Assembly (NCBI GenBank): GCA_032158295.1
Contig: CM063263.1
Span: 7,064,501 to 7,128,500 of the forward strand
Direction: 5' to 3'
Origin: Pycnopodia helianthoides
Lineage: Eukaryota > Echinodermata > Asteroidea > Forcipulatida > Asteriidae
Length of the DNA stretch: 64,000 nucleotides
Below the pieces are notes generated by a model. The model saw nothing but the letters and a program-made list of their open reading frames with translations, had not been told where the DNA came from and did not search any database. Numbering within the stretch: position 1 is the first letter of the stretch; each line of letters opens with the position of its first letter. The translations under genes and the position numbers were made by a program. Positions 25,012 to 36,761 of this stretch are shown here, in pieces.

Positions 25012-25170
25012 TTCCGGGTCAAAAACTACCCGGGTCAGGGTCCCGTGTGGATTTGACCTATTTCTGGGTCAATATGACTCGGAATCTACGTCAAAATAAC
25101 CCCGAAATGGGTCAAAATTACGCAGCAAAAATCTGGGTTAAAATCACATGTTTTTAAAACCGTTTTCCGG
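25012..25170. mobile_element. GGGTCA-rich MITE, copy 2
   Basis: CACTTCCGGGTCAAAAAC at the left, then repeated GGGTCA/TGACYY motifs, ending near TTTTCCGGGTCAGG. More degraded than the copy at 33371. A one-mismatch GGTCA-ATA-TGACT is at 25067-25079. Confidence 0.6.
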
Positions 25171-25820
25171 GTCAGGCATGCTGTATATAAACATGATTTT
25201 TTAAAAAAGTTAAACCACAAAAAACACACCATAAATTGACGAAAAGTCGGAAATCTTACCTAAGTGCAATGTTAGCACACATAAACCAAAGGTGCAATTG
25301 AAAATCGTCATGAGAAATATTATTTAAACCCAAAACCCCTGTGTGTACAAATTGATCATAAAAAGGTATGTTGGAAATACAACTTTGAACCTTTATGCAA
25401 ATTCTTTATATGCCTATACTCAATGGAGTCAGGATTAACCGGGTAGTCATGATCACTTTATTGATTATCGATAAAGCCAAACAGCCTATAGTATTACCAT
25501 ACTCTATCTATTGATTGGCAGTGTTTTCGTTTTCAAGTAACTTTAACCATATTTTCAATATTATCATTTCATTGTCCACTGTCAGATATTTAAGCATAAC
25601 AATATTAAAAGTTTGAAGGAAAGAAAAGTTTTCAAATTCGGACATAAATATTTTGTCTTTTTTTAATTGTTTATATTTTTTATATTTTTATCATAGATAT
25701 TAAGCATTCTTTACCCCAAGGTATTATTGGAATAGCAATTTTTTTGTATTCCTCTCCCCCTCCCCCCTTTTTTTTTTGGTGGGGGGGGGGTGTGTTACAT
25801 CATGGTTACATTCATTATCT

Positions 25821-26219
25821 GTGCGTGTCTTGGCCAAGCGAATAGGAACACCGGACTCAATTGCTATGGTGTTTCTGATCAGCAGAGTGTGGGTTCGAGT
25901 CCCGGTCTAACCCTTGTGTCCTTATGCAAGACACTGACTTGCCGCGTCCTTCGAATGGGACGTAAAAGCCGTTGGTCCCGTGTGTTGTGTAATGCACGTA
26001 AATAAACCCTCTGCAAATCATAAAGAGAAGGGGTTCGCCCCGGTGTTGCGCCATAGCACCTTGTAAACCATTAGGCCTGCATGGTTCTATGTAACGGAAA
26101 AGGTCTCATACTTCAAAACGTAGCTCCGCATACCTTGCAGTAAAAAATACTAAGCGCTTTGAGACGCCCATCGGGTGTGATAAAGCACTATATAAGAACT
26201 ATACATAAAATTATTATTA
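25821..26219 (+). mobile_element. tRNA-derived SINE, copy 1
   Basis: The head resembles tRNA-Ser/Leu with a long variable arm: TCTTGGCCAAGCG (box A region), GTGTTTCTGATCAGC, and GGGTTCGAGTCCCGG (box B). The body includes TGCAAGACACTGACTTGCC, GACGTAAAAGCCGTTGGTC and GTGTGTTGTGTAATGCACGT. The tail GCGCTTTGAGACGCC and GCACTATATAAGAAC then TTATTATTA resembles LINE-shared 3' ends. Relatives are at 41838 (minus) and 62785 (plus). Confidence 0.8.
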
Positions 26220-28507
26220 CCTTTTCTTTTAGATCTTAATAGACTTAAACACCTATAAAGAAATAATATGTATGAAATGGATAATGCCTTAGGACTTGTA
26301 AATTGTTCTCCGGGGATTCCAAATTGCCCTGAGAAGCATGCCCTCAGACCTTTGGCTACTTCAAATCAAATCCCTGCTTCCTCACTGCCAAATCTAAAGT
26401 CATTACTCGCCTACTCATTTTGCAACCGAAAACCCTTTACTAAAAAAGACCTTGCCAGAGAAATGACTGTCTTCATTAATAGCCTTCAAATCAGGGGAGA
26501 GAGAGGGGGGGGGGGGTGGTGGGGGATGCATTAACTTATCCAGACATCATGACAGTGAACTGGGCTGCTTGTCTTTCCACGCGTCTCTGAGGTAAGGCAC
26601 TCAGCCAAACTGGAGTGGCTGCGAAGAGTTGTCGAAATTCGTACATCATTGCAGAGTGTCTTGACGAGCGCATAACCGCAAAGAAAAAGAAAAATCTTGA
26701 ATCCGATCTGGTCTTTATCTTTTAAGCGGTTTTTGTGGTTTTGCGGTTTGTGATTGACACCATTGGTCAGACTTAACCACAACTGAGTCACTTTATAGCA
26801 GGGATCTCCCCCTCTTGATGGCTAGCCACTTGCTGTATATCACTAGATTGTGCCAAAGAGACATTATTTTGAAGTAACAAGATGTTCACCGATCAACAAT
26901 GAAGCGTGTCGAAGTGCTTCAATTTAGGGCTCCAGGCCGTTACACTTAAGGTCCGTTGATGAACTGCCCTGCAAAATAAACAAGTCATTGTAGCCCAAAT
27001 GCCTGCCAGTGCCGGAACCCCTTTTCAGGTTTGTTCTTCAGATTCATTTATGGGGGTGTTATGCCCGTTTTCCCTGCTGAATTGAAAAGAACAGCCATTC
27101 GCCTTGGGTGGATCTCCTGTCGTAAACAAACCGCGGCTTTGGGATTAAGTAGAAAAACAAGTTGGAGTTTACAAACACGTCATTACGATTAAACAAGGTA
27201 TTATTTAATCAATTAGTTACGGCAGCACTGTTGTTCATAACACTCTAAGGTTTTCTCCCCCTTTACTCTTTTGAAAGTGGTATTATTGGGGATTAGGGAC
27301 ATCTCTTTGTACATGACAAGCATTGAGAGTATAGATAGATATAATAGGCGTTGTCAGTCATGCTGAGTTACATTGGCGCTCACTCTGATCAACCCCCTTA
27401 GAGCCAATAAACATGGACAAACACGTCAAATCATGTCGCATTTGCCTGTAACGGTTTTCTTTTCTCTTGGAGGTGTGGATGTAGGGACGGGGGGGGGGCA
27501 TATCGTTACCAACCGTGGCATTTATGTACGATCAACATGACGTTATTGGGACAGCTAACAGAGGCTCAGTTCCGAGCAAACAACAGTTAGAACTCCTTTT
27601 AGGAGAAAATGACGTGGCCCATCAATCAGTATTAGTGGTCTGTTTTTGAAGGGGGGACATGTAATTGTAGTTCCCGCCTTAGCAAAATGGGAATCAATGA
27701 AGAGGACAACTGCTCCCTGGGGACCGAGCCGCATTGTGTTTGGTTTTGTATCGTGGACCTTTTCCAGTGTTATTGAATTGTGCCAAATTGTATTTACTTT
27801 GTGCGTTGAAAACCGAGGGATTCTGCCTCCGGGCTGTTTCATCTATAATGTTTAAACCTTTAAATATTTTGAATTTGTGAATGTTGACAAGTTTGATTTG
27901 TTGACGGCGTTTGATAGCCTCAATTATACGAGGTGACCTTAGTTCTAAATGCAACCTGATTTCAAATGTGTCAATCCAGGGTTGAAATCGGTTCAGCGTA
28001 AATAACAACATGTTGGACACATGTTAGACACGGGCATCTATTCCATGACCATGACAAATCCCATTGTAATCCTCGTCTCAACGATTTCCAGGTGGTGGTT
28101 ACAAAACTATATATTCTTATTTAATTGAAAAATCATTGGTTATTCATTTATCTACTGACTTTGCCGTTTACGTTTCTTGCAACAAAACCAGTGAATTATC
28201 CACTCAACGGTCTCACTGTAGCCGATAGGTCAAAAAGAAAAATATTCAGTTTTTTGTATATGGGAAAAGACTAACGCGGGAAACCCACAAATTTGGCCAA
28301 GGACAATAAGCAAGTGCTAGGTTTGTCCGAAGTGTGGAACGAACCGGGATCCACAGAGGCCAGCATACACTTAAATTAGAAATGCTACGTCAAGGAAGCG
28401 CTATAACTTCAAACGATCAGGTAAAATGCGTGATCCTTTGCTCACCAGCACAACTCAATACTATACCAAACTAGTAAATGGTTGTTTATATCTGTTTTTT
28501 TTTACAG
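26220..28507. other. Intron 1, distal part: no gene recognised
   Basis: Contains G runs (26505, 27490) and short unsupported open frames. The last bases (TTTTTTTTTACAG) are the acceptor of exon 2. Confidence 0.5.
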
Positions 28508-28893
28508 CACCTCCAGAACTCAGTATCGACGACCCAACTATATGTTATTTCGACCTGCAAGACAAAACCGACGGCTACATAGTCTCCAAGGCTACCCTGT
28601 ACTTCTACATACAGAGGACAAGAGCAGCCCAGACCACCATGAGCCTGATGAGCGTCAGCCGGGTGGTTCGGATCAACAAGGGACGGGTTGGGCTGATCAA
28701 GCTGGACACGGTCCGGGAGGAGAAGCTTCGGCTCAGCACCAGGCATGGGGAGTGGCACAGCGTCGAGCTGACCGACGTGGTCACTGAATGGATTGTGAGC
28801 CCCAGCACCAATGCCGGGCTGAAAGTCGAGGTGTATGACGACGATGGCAACTCGGTGGTGATCACTGGACTCACGGATGAAGACGAAACAAGG
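28508..28893 (+). CDS. Myostatin/GDF11-like growth factor, exon 2 (residues 189-317)
   Basis: 386 bp between TTTTTACAG and AGG|GTAAGA. Joining in phase 1 gives FAKP-T-PPELSIDD. It encodes the central prodomain, the arm region that holds the ligand latent: TLYFYIQRT matches the vertebrate LWIYLRP strand, LIKLDT the RSLKLDM strand, and GEWHSVELTDVVTEWIV followed by NAGLKVEV matches WQSIDVKTVLQNWL. The exon ends in phase 0, again as in vertebrate MSTN, so both intron positions are conserved across deuterostomes. GC content is well above that of the surrounding DNA. No cysteine other than one in PTICYF. Open frames on the opposite strand here are shadows. Confidence 0.93.
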
Positions 28894-29297
28894 GTAAGAG
28901 AAAGTCCATCTTCCGAGTTTATTTAACTCTGAGAGGGTGATTGTACAAATTCGCAAATTAAACTTCTCTTGATCTGATTTGTAGCCTTAGTGAAGAATTC
29001 TGCGAGTATACGAAAACTCCCTATGCCACCACGAATGGAACATATAGAGGTTAAGACGATCATAGGACTGAGTCTTCTCCACTAACTAGATGGGAAAGAT
29101 TATAAACAATACAAGGCAGTTTGAAGGCATGAGAGATCTGTGACCAAAACCATAAAAACGGAGAGAAAAAACTTCCTGACAAATCACAGGCCTGTTACAA
29201 AGAACATCAAAGGACAACAAAAATGCAAAAACTGAAAACGATACGAAGAGAGCCAAGAGGAAAGGAAAATGTCACGGTGAACAGACAGTGTCTTACT

Positions 29298-29395
29298 ATA
29301 AAAACTTCCGGGTCAGAATTCTGCGTCAGTTTGACCCATTTCAGGCCCCACCCTAAGACCTGGAACCTGGAATCCGGATCCATTGCGAGTCGATA
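29298..29395. mobile_element. GGGTCA-rich MITE fragment in intron 2
   Basis: TAAAAACTTCCGGGTCAGAA and TTTGACCCATTTCAGGCCCC match one end of the family seen at 33371. The remainder (ACCTGGAACCTGGAATCCGG) is degraded. It lies in the 672-bp intron 2 (28894-29565). Confidence 0.55.
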
Positions 29396-29565
29396 TCGTG
29401 CAGTGCTACAGAAAATATCTCTAAATTCCATGACCTTTCTCCGATTGCCCTACAAATCAATATATTATGGTTGTTGTTGCTTAACCTAGCTCTGCCGCTT
29501 ACCCCAGAGCTTTTGATTCTTAGAAAGGCAATACATTAACTCAATTTGTATGTTTCGCCCTCCAG

Positions 29566-29955
29566 AAACCCTTTATTCAGCTGCGGCTACACGATGCAAG
29601 GAGACGACGCAGCCGACGGGCCACGGGGCTGATCTGTTCAGAGAGCCAGCCTGAGGAGAGATGCTGCCGTTACCCACTCCGGGTCGTCTTCGCAGACTTC
29701 CAGTGGGACTGGATTCTCATGCCCAAGGCGTACGAGGCAAACTACTGTTCCGGCCTCTGCCCGAGGATGCGACTCCAGCAGTACAGCCACACCAAAATTA
29801 TGTCAATGGTGAACCCTCCCCCTGACGGCTACATGGGCCCATGTTGCTCGGCCAGTCATATGTCCTCACTTACTGTGCTTTACTTCGACGACAAACAGGA
29901 TATCAAATATAGCCTGTTGACCAACATGAAGGTCGAGTCGTGTAGCTGTTCCTAA
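29566..29955 (+). CDS. Myostatin/GDF11-like growth factor, exon 3 (residues 318-446, mature ligand)
   Basis: Starts after CGCCCTCCAG in phase 0 and ends at TAA (29953-29955). It holds the end of the prodomain, the furin site RSRR (332-335), and the 111-residue mature growth factor (29620-29952). The mature part has the nine-cysteine pattern of the MSTN/GDF11/activin branch: one in GLICS, RCCRYPL, NYCSGLC, GPCC and a terminal CSCS. RCCRYPLRVVF and WDWILMPKAYEANYCSG are nearly vertebrate-like; the finger-2 to helix loop (VNPPPDGYMGPCC) differs from the vertebrate form. It is predicted to act as a disulfide-linked dimer on activin type II and ALK4/5 receptors (family knowledge). No frameshift or stop, so the gene looks functional. 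Confidence 0.95.
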   Translation, partial: KPFIQLRLHDARRRRSRRATGLICSESQPEERCCRYPLRVVFADFQWDWILMPKAYEANYCSGLCPRMRLQQYSHTKIMSMVNPPPDGYMGPCCSASHMSSLTVLYFDDKQDIKYSLLTNMKVESCSCS

Positions 29956-30782
29956 ATGGGCCTTCGACCACAATTTGGCCTTTGAGTGTGATGTTCACCT
30001 CGTGGCAGTACTATCACAACGCGGATGGGTATGTAATATCCAACTGGGGTGTCGATATAAGGTAAATCCTGGTTGACACTTCAATTCCCTGTTTTAACGC
30101 AGTACTTTGTTCTGATTAAAATAACGTCCTATACTAGATGAATCCGCATGTTTTGACGCTACTGCCAACTTTGAATATTCACGAAGTATTCTCGCGAAAA
30201 AAAAAGATAAGCAGTTTTAGGTTCTACAGATGACAACTATTTGGATTTTTGTGATGAAATGGTGTATGGTGTCGGTTCTTCTCGTTCGTTTGCTGGTACA
30301 GAACGAACTCTAAACTAAGGTCAGAGGTCATGGGCCATGCGCAATGGACTCCAGTTTTGCAAAGGTCTCGGCACACCTCCACTAGTCCATAAAACCTTTC
30401 ATACATTTTTCAGTATTATTTATTTTACTTTTTTGAAAATAATACTCATTTTAATTAATGGATTATTTGTGATAACAACTTGCCATAAGGTGCGGGGAGA
30501 AATGCCCTCTCACTGGTTAAGCTAATCTGGTTGCAAAGCACCAACAATTTACCAAGTATTTATGGATATTTTACTTTGCAGGCACAGGCTACCAGCCAAA
30601 ATGTCTCTTTGATTTGCGTTGCATGTGGATAGTTCCACGCAAATCTTTTGCTCAGCAGCAGTGTCGACATAAACGTTTCTGTTAGCTGGTACGAATGATA
30701 ACACTGGTAATAAGAACATAATGCCTAACAAATTTCAGGGGTGGGTGTACAGGGAGCCACTCAAAATCAATGTACATTACAC
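29956..30782. other. 3' flank/UTR of the GDF8/11-like gene
   Basis: No canonical AATAAA close by. ATTAAA at 30115-30120 is a possible poly(A) signal (weak). Otherwise nothing recognised. Confidence 0.35.
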
Positions 30783-30877
30783 ATAATTTTAGCTGGTATT
30801 CTCTGTTTTATAAGCAATGTAAGGTTTTATGCTAATAATTATTTTGAGTAATTACCAATAGTGTCCACTGCCTTTAA
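30783..30877. mobile_element. MITE end fragment
   Basis: ATTTTGAGTAATTACCAATA then GTGTCCACTGCCTTTAA is the right end of a TIR element resembling family B in its terminus (reverse complement AAAGGCAGTGGACACTATTG). The left end is not seen. Confidence 0.55.
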
Positions 30878-30905
30878 CTGGTACTTATTCTCAAAAACTC
30901 GTGTT

Positions 30906-31442
30906 AGGTACCTGGCGAAGTCGACCTTTAGTCGACAAATGGTCCTTGTGCAAACTTGGCCTAGGAAAAGGTACATTTGTCGTGATATTTATCTTGCCAA
31001 AAGAGCTTAATGAGCCTAAAAAGTCAAATTGTCGTGTTAATTTAACTCACCAAGACTTCTAACTTAACCTTAGAAATAAATTTACCATCTTGGACTCAGT
31101 AAATTGTCTTAGTGTGATAAGTTACCACGACAAGTCGACACCTTAGTTACAGTAAGTCGAATTGGCGAGAGCAGGACAAGTCGACATCTTAGTTTCAGTA
31201 AGTTTGACTTGTCAAGAGCAAGAGCAGGACAAGTCGACACTAAGTAACAGTAAGTTGACTTGGTGAGAGCAGGACAATACGACATCTTGGTTTCAGTAAG
31301 TTTGACTTGTCAAGAGCAGGACAAGTCGACACTAAGTAATAGTAAGTCGCTTTGGCATGAGCAGGACAAGTCGACAGTAAGTTGACTTGGTGAGAGCAGG
31401 ACAAGTCGACATCTTAGTTACAGTAAGTTGACTTAGCGAAGG
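30906..31442 (+). repeat. GTCGAC-rich minisatellite array
   Basis: Repeats of AGCAGGACAAGTCGACATCT then TAGTTTCAGTAAGTTGACTT with period near 54 bp, and larger alternating forms (TAGTTTCAG and CACTAAGTAACAG types). About nine units. AAGTCGAC and GTTGACTT halves are partly inverted, so units can fold. Same family as 9715-9955. Confidence 0.8.
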
Positions 31443-33370
31443 GCCGAATTAATCGCGCTAGGTTCGATCGAACACGCGCGAGGCTTGCCCTGTTTAATGG
31501 TGTACAACAATCACTGATTATTCAGACGGTAAAACACCCGGGGGCCAACGACATCATGACAAGAGCCTGATATGGAATAACTAATGACTATATTATCAAA
31601 ACGGGGGAGGGTGGTGGTGTTAAAGAGTAAAAAGAGAGCGAGAAGACGAGAGTTTGTGGTCACATCCACCGCTGTATTCATGTTCGTTAGCTGGTTCCAA
31701 CGAACACTAAATAACAGGGTCAGCGTAAAATACTATTCAAATCTATATTTTATTATTTTATTTGCGTTCAGATATTTTACAGGGTGGGGGATGGATACTT
31801 TCCAATGGCAAACGGCAGATGTAAATGCGTCAGCCCGACTGCTGGCTGGCAGGAACAGGATTTTATACAGAAGAAACAAGTATAGAGAGAAGGCTTACGG
31901 TTCGTAACTGGTCCTAAACTCCGTTTGACATCGCAATCGACCTTTCGAGGCCACGCCCCTTTTACAATACCCCCAGCAAGCAAACCCAGCGCTGAAATTA
32001 GCCCAAAGAAGTACATGGGAATTCAAGTGCTTGACCAGGGGGGGGGGGGGCGTGACTTCGTGCATCGCACTGTGGACATGGTACACATGTGGTTCCCGTA
32101 AAAGTCACATCAATATTAAGAAGGGCGAGTATGCTTTAAATTGTATCCCTGTATAGGTATTTTGTGCGGACAATTGTTATACATGTAGCACATTTTGTTA
32201 CACCGTAAAAGCGAACAAAAGAAATTATTTTTTTTATTTTGTGTAAAAATACACTGTTTAGTGAAAAGAAGGTGTCAAGGTCTAGCTATTAATTATGCCG
32301 TTGTGCACGCGCGCGTAGACGTCGACTGTGGTGTTAACACTACACCAAGAACTCCGTGTTAACACTGTGTTCACTATTCAATTTCAAAAGTGTTACTTCA
32401 ACACCATGGTGTATTTTCCAGATGTGTCTTCTTTTAAAGCAGGTTCTTTCATTACGCGAGAATGTTAAAACAGTGTGTGACTTTCATACCCGCTCCGTGC
32501 GCGAACTGTTTCTACTAGATTTGGTGTAAGGTTGAAATCCCACAAACCGTGCGTTTTAAAGTTTCACGTCAAACCACACGCCCTTCAACTTGGCCTCCCA
32601 CATCAATCTGAGCGTTATACAATTCCTTCATGCAATTCCTTCATGCACATTTTTACTGTGCACAATCCATAATGGATCTGCCTAGTTTAGACGAAACCTC
32701 CAAATACACGGGGAAATGGTTTAAATTGGTGTTAGCATTATTCACGGCACTTTCACGGTAATAAGTTACGTTGATTTAACGGTATGACAAACTACAGACG
32801 GAGCAATATCCATAGACTTTAAGGGCATCTCTTTAATCACATTTCATAAATGGTATTCGATATGGTCTCCATTACAAACCATTCATTGTGGTGTAGTATT
32901 ACAGGTTTCTGTTTACGGTTTAGTACTTTTTTTTTTTACGTTACCCGTAAATTTTAAGGCAACCTTGCTACGCAGGTAAACCACCGTAACAATTACGAAA
33001 GTGATTGCTCAACATCATAGCCCGGCCGTAACGTTCAAATTATGTAACTTCGTTTGGTTTATAAAAGGCTGAGACTATGAATTTTGCTAGTGCATCGGTG
33101 GAAAGTTAGTAGTTAAAAAAAAGGTAGGCGACAAGCATTAATTTGGGTATCTCATTTGTAAATTACACGACCGCCACGTCACATGGTGTTGTAGAACCTT
33201 CTTACATGTATACCTATACATAATGAACAATTTTTGTGCAATCTGTTATTGCCGAATATGTTAACGCATATTTCACTATTTGAATAAAAGTACAGTTAAT
33301 TAAACGCAGAGTAATTAATTAATGTAGGCCTATGATGTTAGTTTTCCCGGTTCGCTAATTGGCCTCTCTA
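31443..33370. other. Intergenic, no gene recognised
   Basis: Contains a G run (32038), a GTGTTAACAC-type cluster (32325-32420) and AT-rich unique DNA. No credible exon. Confidence 0.4.
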
Positions 33371-33600
33371 CACTCTCAAAACTTCCGGGTCAGAATTGAT
33401 CCGGGTCCGGGTCCCGTAGGGCCTGACCACTTCTGGGTCAGTATGACCCAATATGACACAGAATCTGTGTCAAAATGACTCAGAAAACACTTTTCGGGTG
33501 AGCCAGACCCGAAAATGGGTCAGCCCCCAAGACCCGAAATCAGGGTCAATTTTGACCCGGAATCAGGGTCAATTTTGACCCGGAAGTTTCTTGCAAAGTG
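33371..33600. mobile_element. GGGTCA-rich MITE, best-preserved copy
   Basis: Ends are inverted: CTCAAAACTTCCGGGTCA at the left and the reverse complement of GACCCGGAAGTTTCTTGC at the right. The interior is a chain of GGGTCA/TGACCC words, with a perfect GGTCA-GTA-TGACC palindrome at 33436-33448 and a short tandem duplication of CAGGGTCAATTTTGACCCGG. No coding sequence. Confidence 0.8.
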
Positions 33601-33827
33601 GTCAGGCCCAACTGCTTTCTGAAAATACACCTATGACACTTTTACAACAGGTGTGTCGTTTGATTTCCAGTCAGTGTCTGAACTCTGCAGGGCCCCACAG
33701 TGTGGACGAAACTCGCATATGAATACTACACATTTCTTTTAACGTCCACACGTCATCTCCAGCTAAACATTCCTTCATTGTTATTGGTCGAAGTTTGCAC
33801 TGGGTTCTGAAGGTTCGTTTACCCTTT

Positions 33828-34177
33828 AAAGGTATTGTACACTTTTGGTAACAGCTCAAAATCAGTGTCCACATTTCGTGTGATTCAACATATGCATGAA
33901 CAAACAAACCTGTGAAAGTTTGAGCTAAATTGGTCATCGAGGTCACGAGAAAATAGTGAAAAGAGACCTTATGTGTTTTCTGTTTTTTCAAACATCGAGG
34001 TTTTTATCACGCGTGATAAAAACTATTGTTTTACTCATTTCTCAGAAACGATAGCATTTTAGGCAGAAATATTTTAAGGAACCCTTTCTACCATTACTTA
34101 TTTTAAATCATGTAAGTTATGTGTGAATCTGTGAACATTTGTGTTTTTCGATCTTACCAATAATGTACAGGGCCTTT
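33828..34177 (+). mobile_element. MITE family B, copy 2
   Basis: Nearly identical to 12187-12524 except at the centre. There it has a perfect 24-bp palindrome (34000-34023, half GTTTTTATCACG) where copy 1 has a different 20-bp palindrome. TA lies at both ends. Confidence 0.85.
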
Positions 34178-34352
34178 AACTGACCTGGGAGAGCGTGCTA
34201 TGCTCTAATACCACTGCATGGAGAGTGTGCCTTTTGTCGACTGTGATGGGTGTCATGTACCAGACCAAGGTGCCTATAAATCATGTAGGTTCACCTTCGG
34301 TTCGCTCCGCCATTGGTGTATCAGATAATTGGGAACAATATGGAAGCATAAG

Positions 34353-34390
34353 TTATTATTATTATTATTATTATTACTATTATTACTATT

Positions 34391-34433
<43 letters not shown>

Positions 34434-34470
34434 TTTCTTTATTTCTTTATTTCTTTATTTCTTTATTTCT

Positions 34471-34529
<59 letters not shown>

Positions 34530-34532
34530 TAT

Positions 34533-34567
<35 letters not shown>

Positions 34568-34570
34568 TAT

Positions 34571-34645
<75 letters not shown>

Positions 34646-34750
34646 TTAGTAGTATTATTATTATTTTTTATTTATTTATTTATTTTATTTTATTTTATTA
34701 TTATTATTAATTTATTTATTATTATTATTTTTTTTATTTATTTTTTTATT
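34353..34750. repeat. (TTTA)n / (TTA)n microsatellite
   Basis: About 400 bp of TTTA repeats with TTTC and TATTTA variants, flanked by TTA repeats. The long Y/L/F/I-rich open frames here are artefacts. Confidence 0.97.
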
Positions 34751-36730
34751 GTGTGTGGATGACCTTCCCCACAGGTATGCCTTGGTGTATTGTTCAAAAA
34801 CATTCGTGTTTAACATGGAGGAAGGATAATGATGTAGTTATGAGGTTTACTTTTTGTTCATTTCCCCAATTTTAAGACCAGGTCAAGCCAGCTTGCGTGA
34901 ATTAGTGCGTTGGTTTATGCTAATATTGATTTCTAATTATGCACCTTTAAGAAGCTGTCTTCTTCTAACACAATGTCATGTTTTAAATTTGATAATGGTA
35001 AGTTGTTATCACTCTAAGCCACTAGCCAAAAAGGACAGAAAGCACTGATTCCAGCTTCATTTGGTTAGTAATGAAAAGTCGATTTTGCGTTGACGAAAAA
35101 ACAAAATGGCTGCCGACCCGAGCGCCAAAGGTCCATTTTCCCGTCGTATAACATTCCTTCTTAAACCATTAACTATATTAAAAGGCTCACAACCAAAATA
35201 TCGCATACTTAAATATAGAATACAATGCAAAAAAAATACCATAATATTCGATGTCTACATGTATTTCGTATTTTTGTGAACGCATTTGTACAGTATCAGA
35301 TGTAACGTCACGCTCGTATAAAAGTTAAATTAACGAAAACAAAAAAGTAAAACAGATTTTGGTCCTATTTGGTTGTAAAAACAGCCAGGATAATGTGTAT
35401 GTCGCTTTGTCAACACATGCTAGTTTATTCCAAAGAAGAAAATAAAATGATGATAAAATCAAATATACGTTTCTGATCACCATTGACCCTTGACCTGAGT
35501 TTGAATGCCCATGGCAAAGAACAAACCACAGGGCTTGAAATTGGGTCACCAATGCCAGTGATACCCCCCCCCCCTCCACACAAGTACAAAAGGGTTAAAA
35601 CGATCTCTCAAGTACTTTTGAAGTATTTAAGTTCGTTACCCTTTTTACCAATTTTTCTTTCTTTCTTTTTGGTGTTACACTGGAAATATCAGCACACCGT
35701 TGAAACCTAAATCACGATCAGTACAGTGTTTGGTGCAGTTTACTTAAGTGTCACTAACATTTTCGGTGTATTTCTAAAACCGATGTACAACACCATATGT
35801 TTGTAAGGGCACACAAATATTTTGCACGGACAACACCCATTAAAGAGTACGATGGTTAACACCATCGGTGTATATATAACACCCCGGGTGTAATTATAAC
35901 ACTCTTGATGTAATTCCAACACCGACGGTTTTGACAGTTCACGTCGGACAACGCCCACTTATGAGGTTCTTTTTTCTATCCGAGGTCTTTCAGATGTAAT
36001 GACTTGTTTGCTTTTGCTAAAGGCATGGGCTACCGGTTGTTGTTTTTTCTTTTTGTTGGTTTTTGTTTTTTTCGTCCTAATTTGTGTTTCCGTAATAAAG
36101 ATAGCAAACCTTCGTGGTATGAAAGACTACATCAGTTGTTTCGCTGTTCATTTTGTTCGTTTCTTCGTGTATTGAGAACAAAGCTTCTAAAAGAGGAAGA
36201 CATACATCACCCCACCCCTTTGGAAAGACTTTACACTGACTTAGGCCTTTGTGTTAAGCCTAACATTTTCACGACTTGCCCTCTCCATTCAATTTTATAT
36301 CAACACTGGGATTTTGATCGATATGGTCTGATCAGCATTCACGGAGCACTGTTTTTGAACGAACGTACTTTTTGCCCAGCCGTTGGTGTGGTGGGCCATT
36401 TTTGCAAATGAACAAGATAAACTATTTTCTTTATGAGATCTGAAAAGGTATTATTGTTGTTATTAATATTGTTATTTTTTTTTATTTGACAAAGACAAAC
36501 CATACACAAATTACAAAGAAACAAGTATAATGATGATGAAAGAAAAAGTAATCCAAACCAAGAAAAAGTAGACAAATAAATACATGTAACAAAAATGGAA
36601 AAATTAAATAAATAATACCAATAGAGACAAATATTTAAAGCACGAGTAATCGACAACATAGATTTGAAGATTACATAGGTTTAAAGACCAGCAACTCATA
36701 CAGCACGAAACGTCGAGTTGTTACACCATT
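34751..36730. other. Intergenic, no gene recognised
   Basis: 35740-35940 has several AACACC/GGTGT words in both orientations (for example CACCATCGGTGTATATATAA), probably a decayed short element related to 32325-32420. A 135-codon open frame at 36004-36411 is rich in F, L and C and matches nothing that I know. Confidence 0.35.
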
Positions 36731-36746
36731 GGTTCTTCTCAGAGCC
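36731..36746 (+). other. Stem-loop resembling a histone mRNA 3' end
   Basis: GGTTCTTCTCAGAGCC forms a 6-bp stem with a 4-nt loop and is followed by ACCACAATTC. The metazoan histone stem-loop has the same architecture (GGCTCT-TTTC-AGAGCC then ACCCA). No histone coding sequence lies upstream, and the preceding GAAACGTCGAGTTGTTAC looks like part of a dispersed repeat (perhaps Penelope-like). Most likely a transposon hairpin or a histone-derived relic. Confidence 0.4.
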
Positions 36747-36761
36747 ACCACAATTCATTGA

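Noticed and set aside
28486..28956. Minus-strand and alternate plus-strand frames over exon 2
   Set aside because: Shadows of the conserved prodomain exon.
34195..34710. 171-codon Y/L/F/I-rich frame
   Set aside because: Translation of a TTTA/TTA microsatellite.
36004..36411. 135-codon plus-strand frame
   Set aside because: F/L/C-rich, no domain, no splice or promoter context, AT-biased sequence.
36731..36746. True histone gene 3' end
   Set aside because: The stem-loop fits but no histone coding sequence lies upstream.
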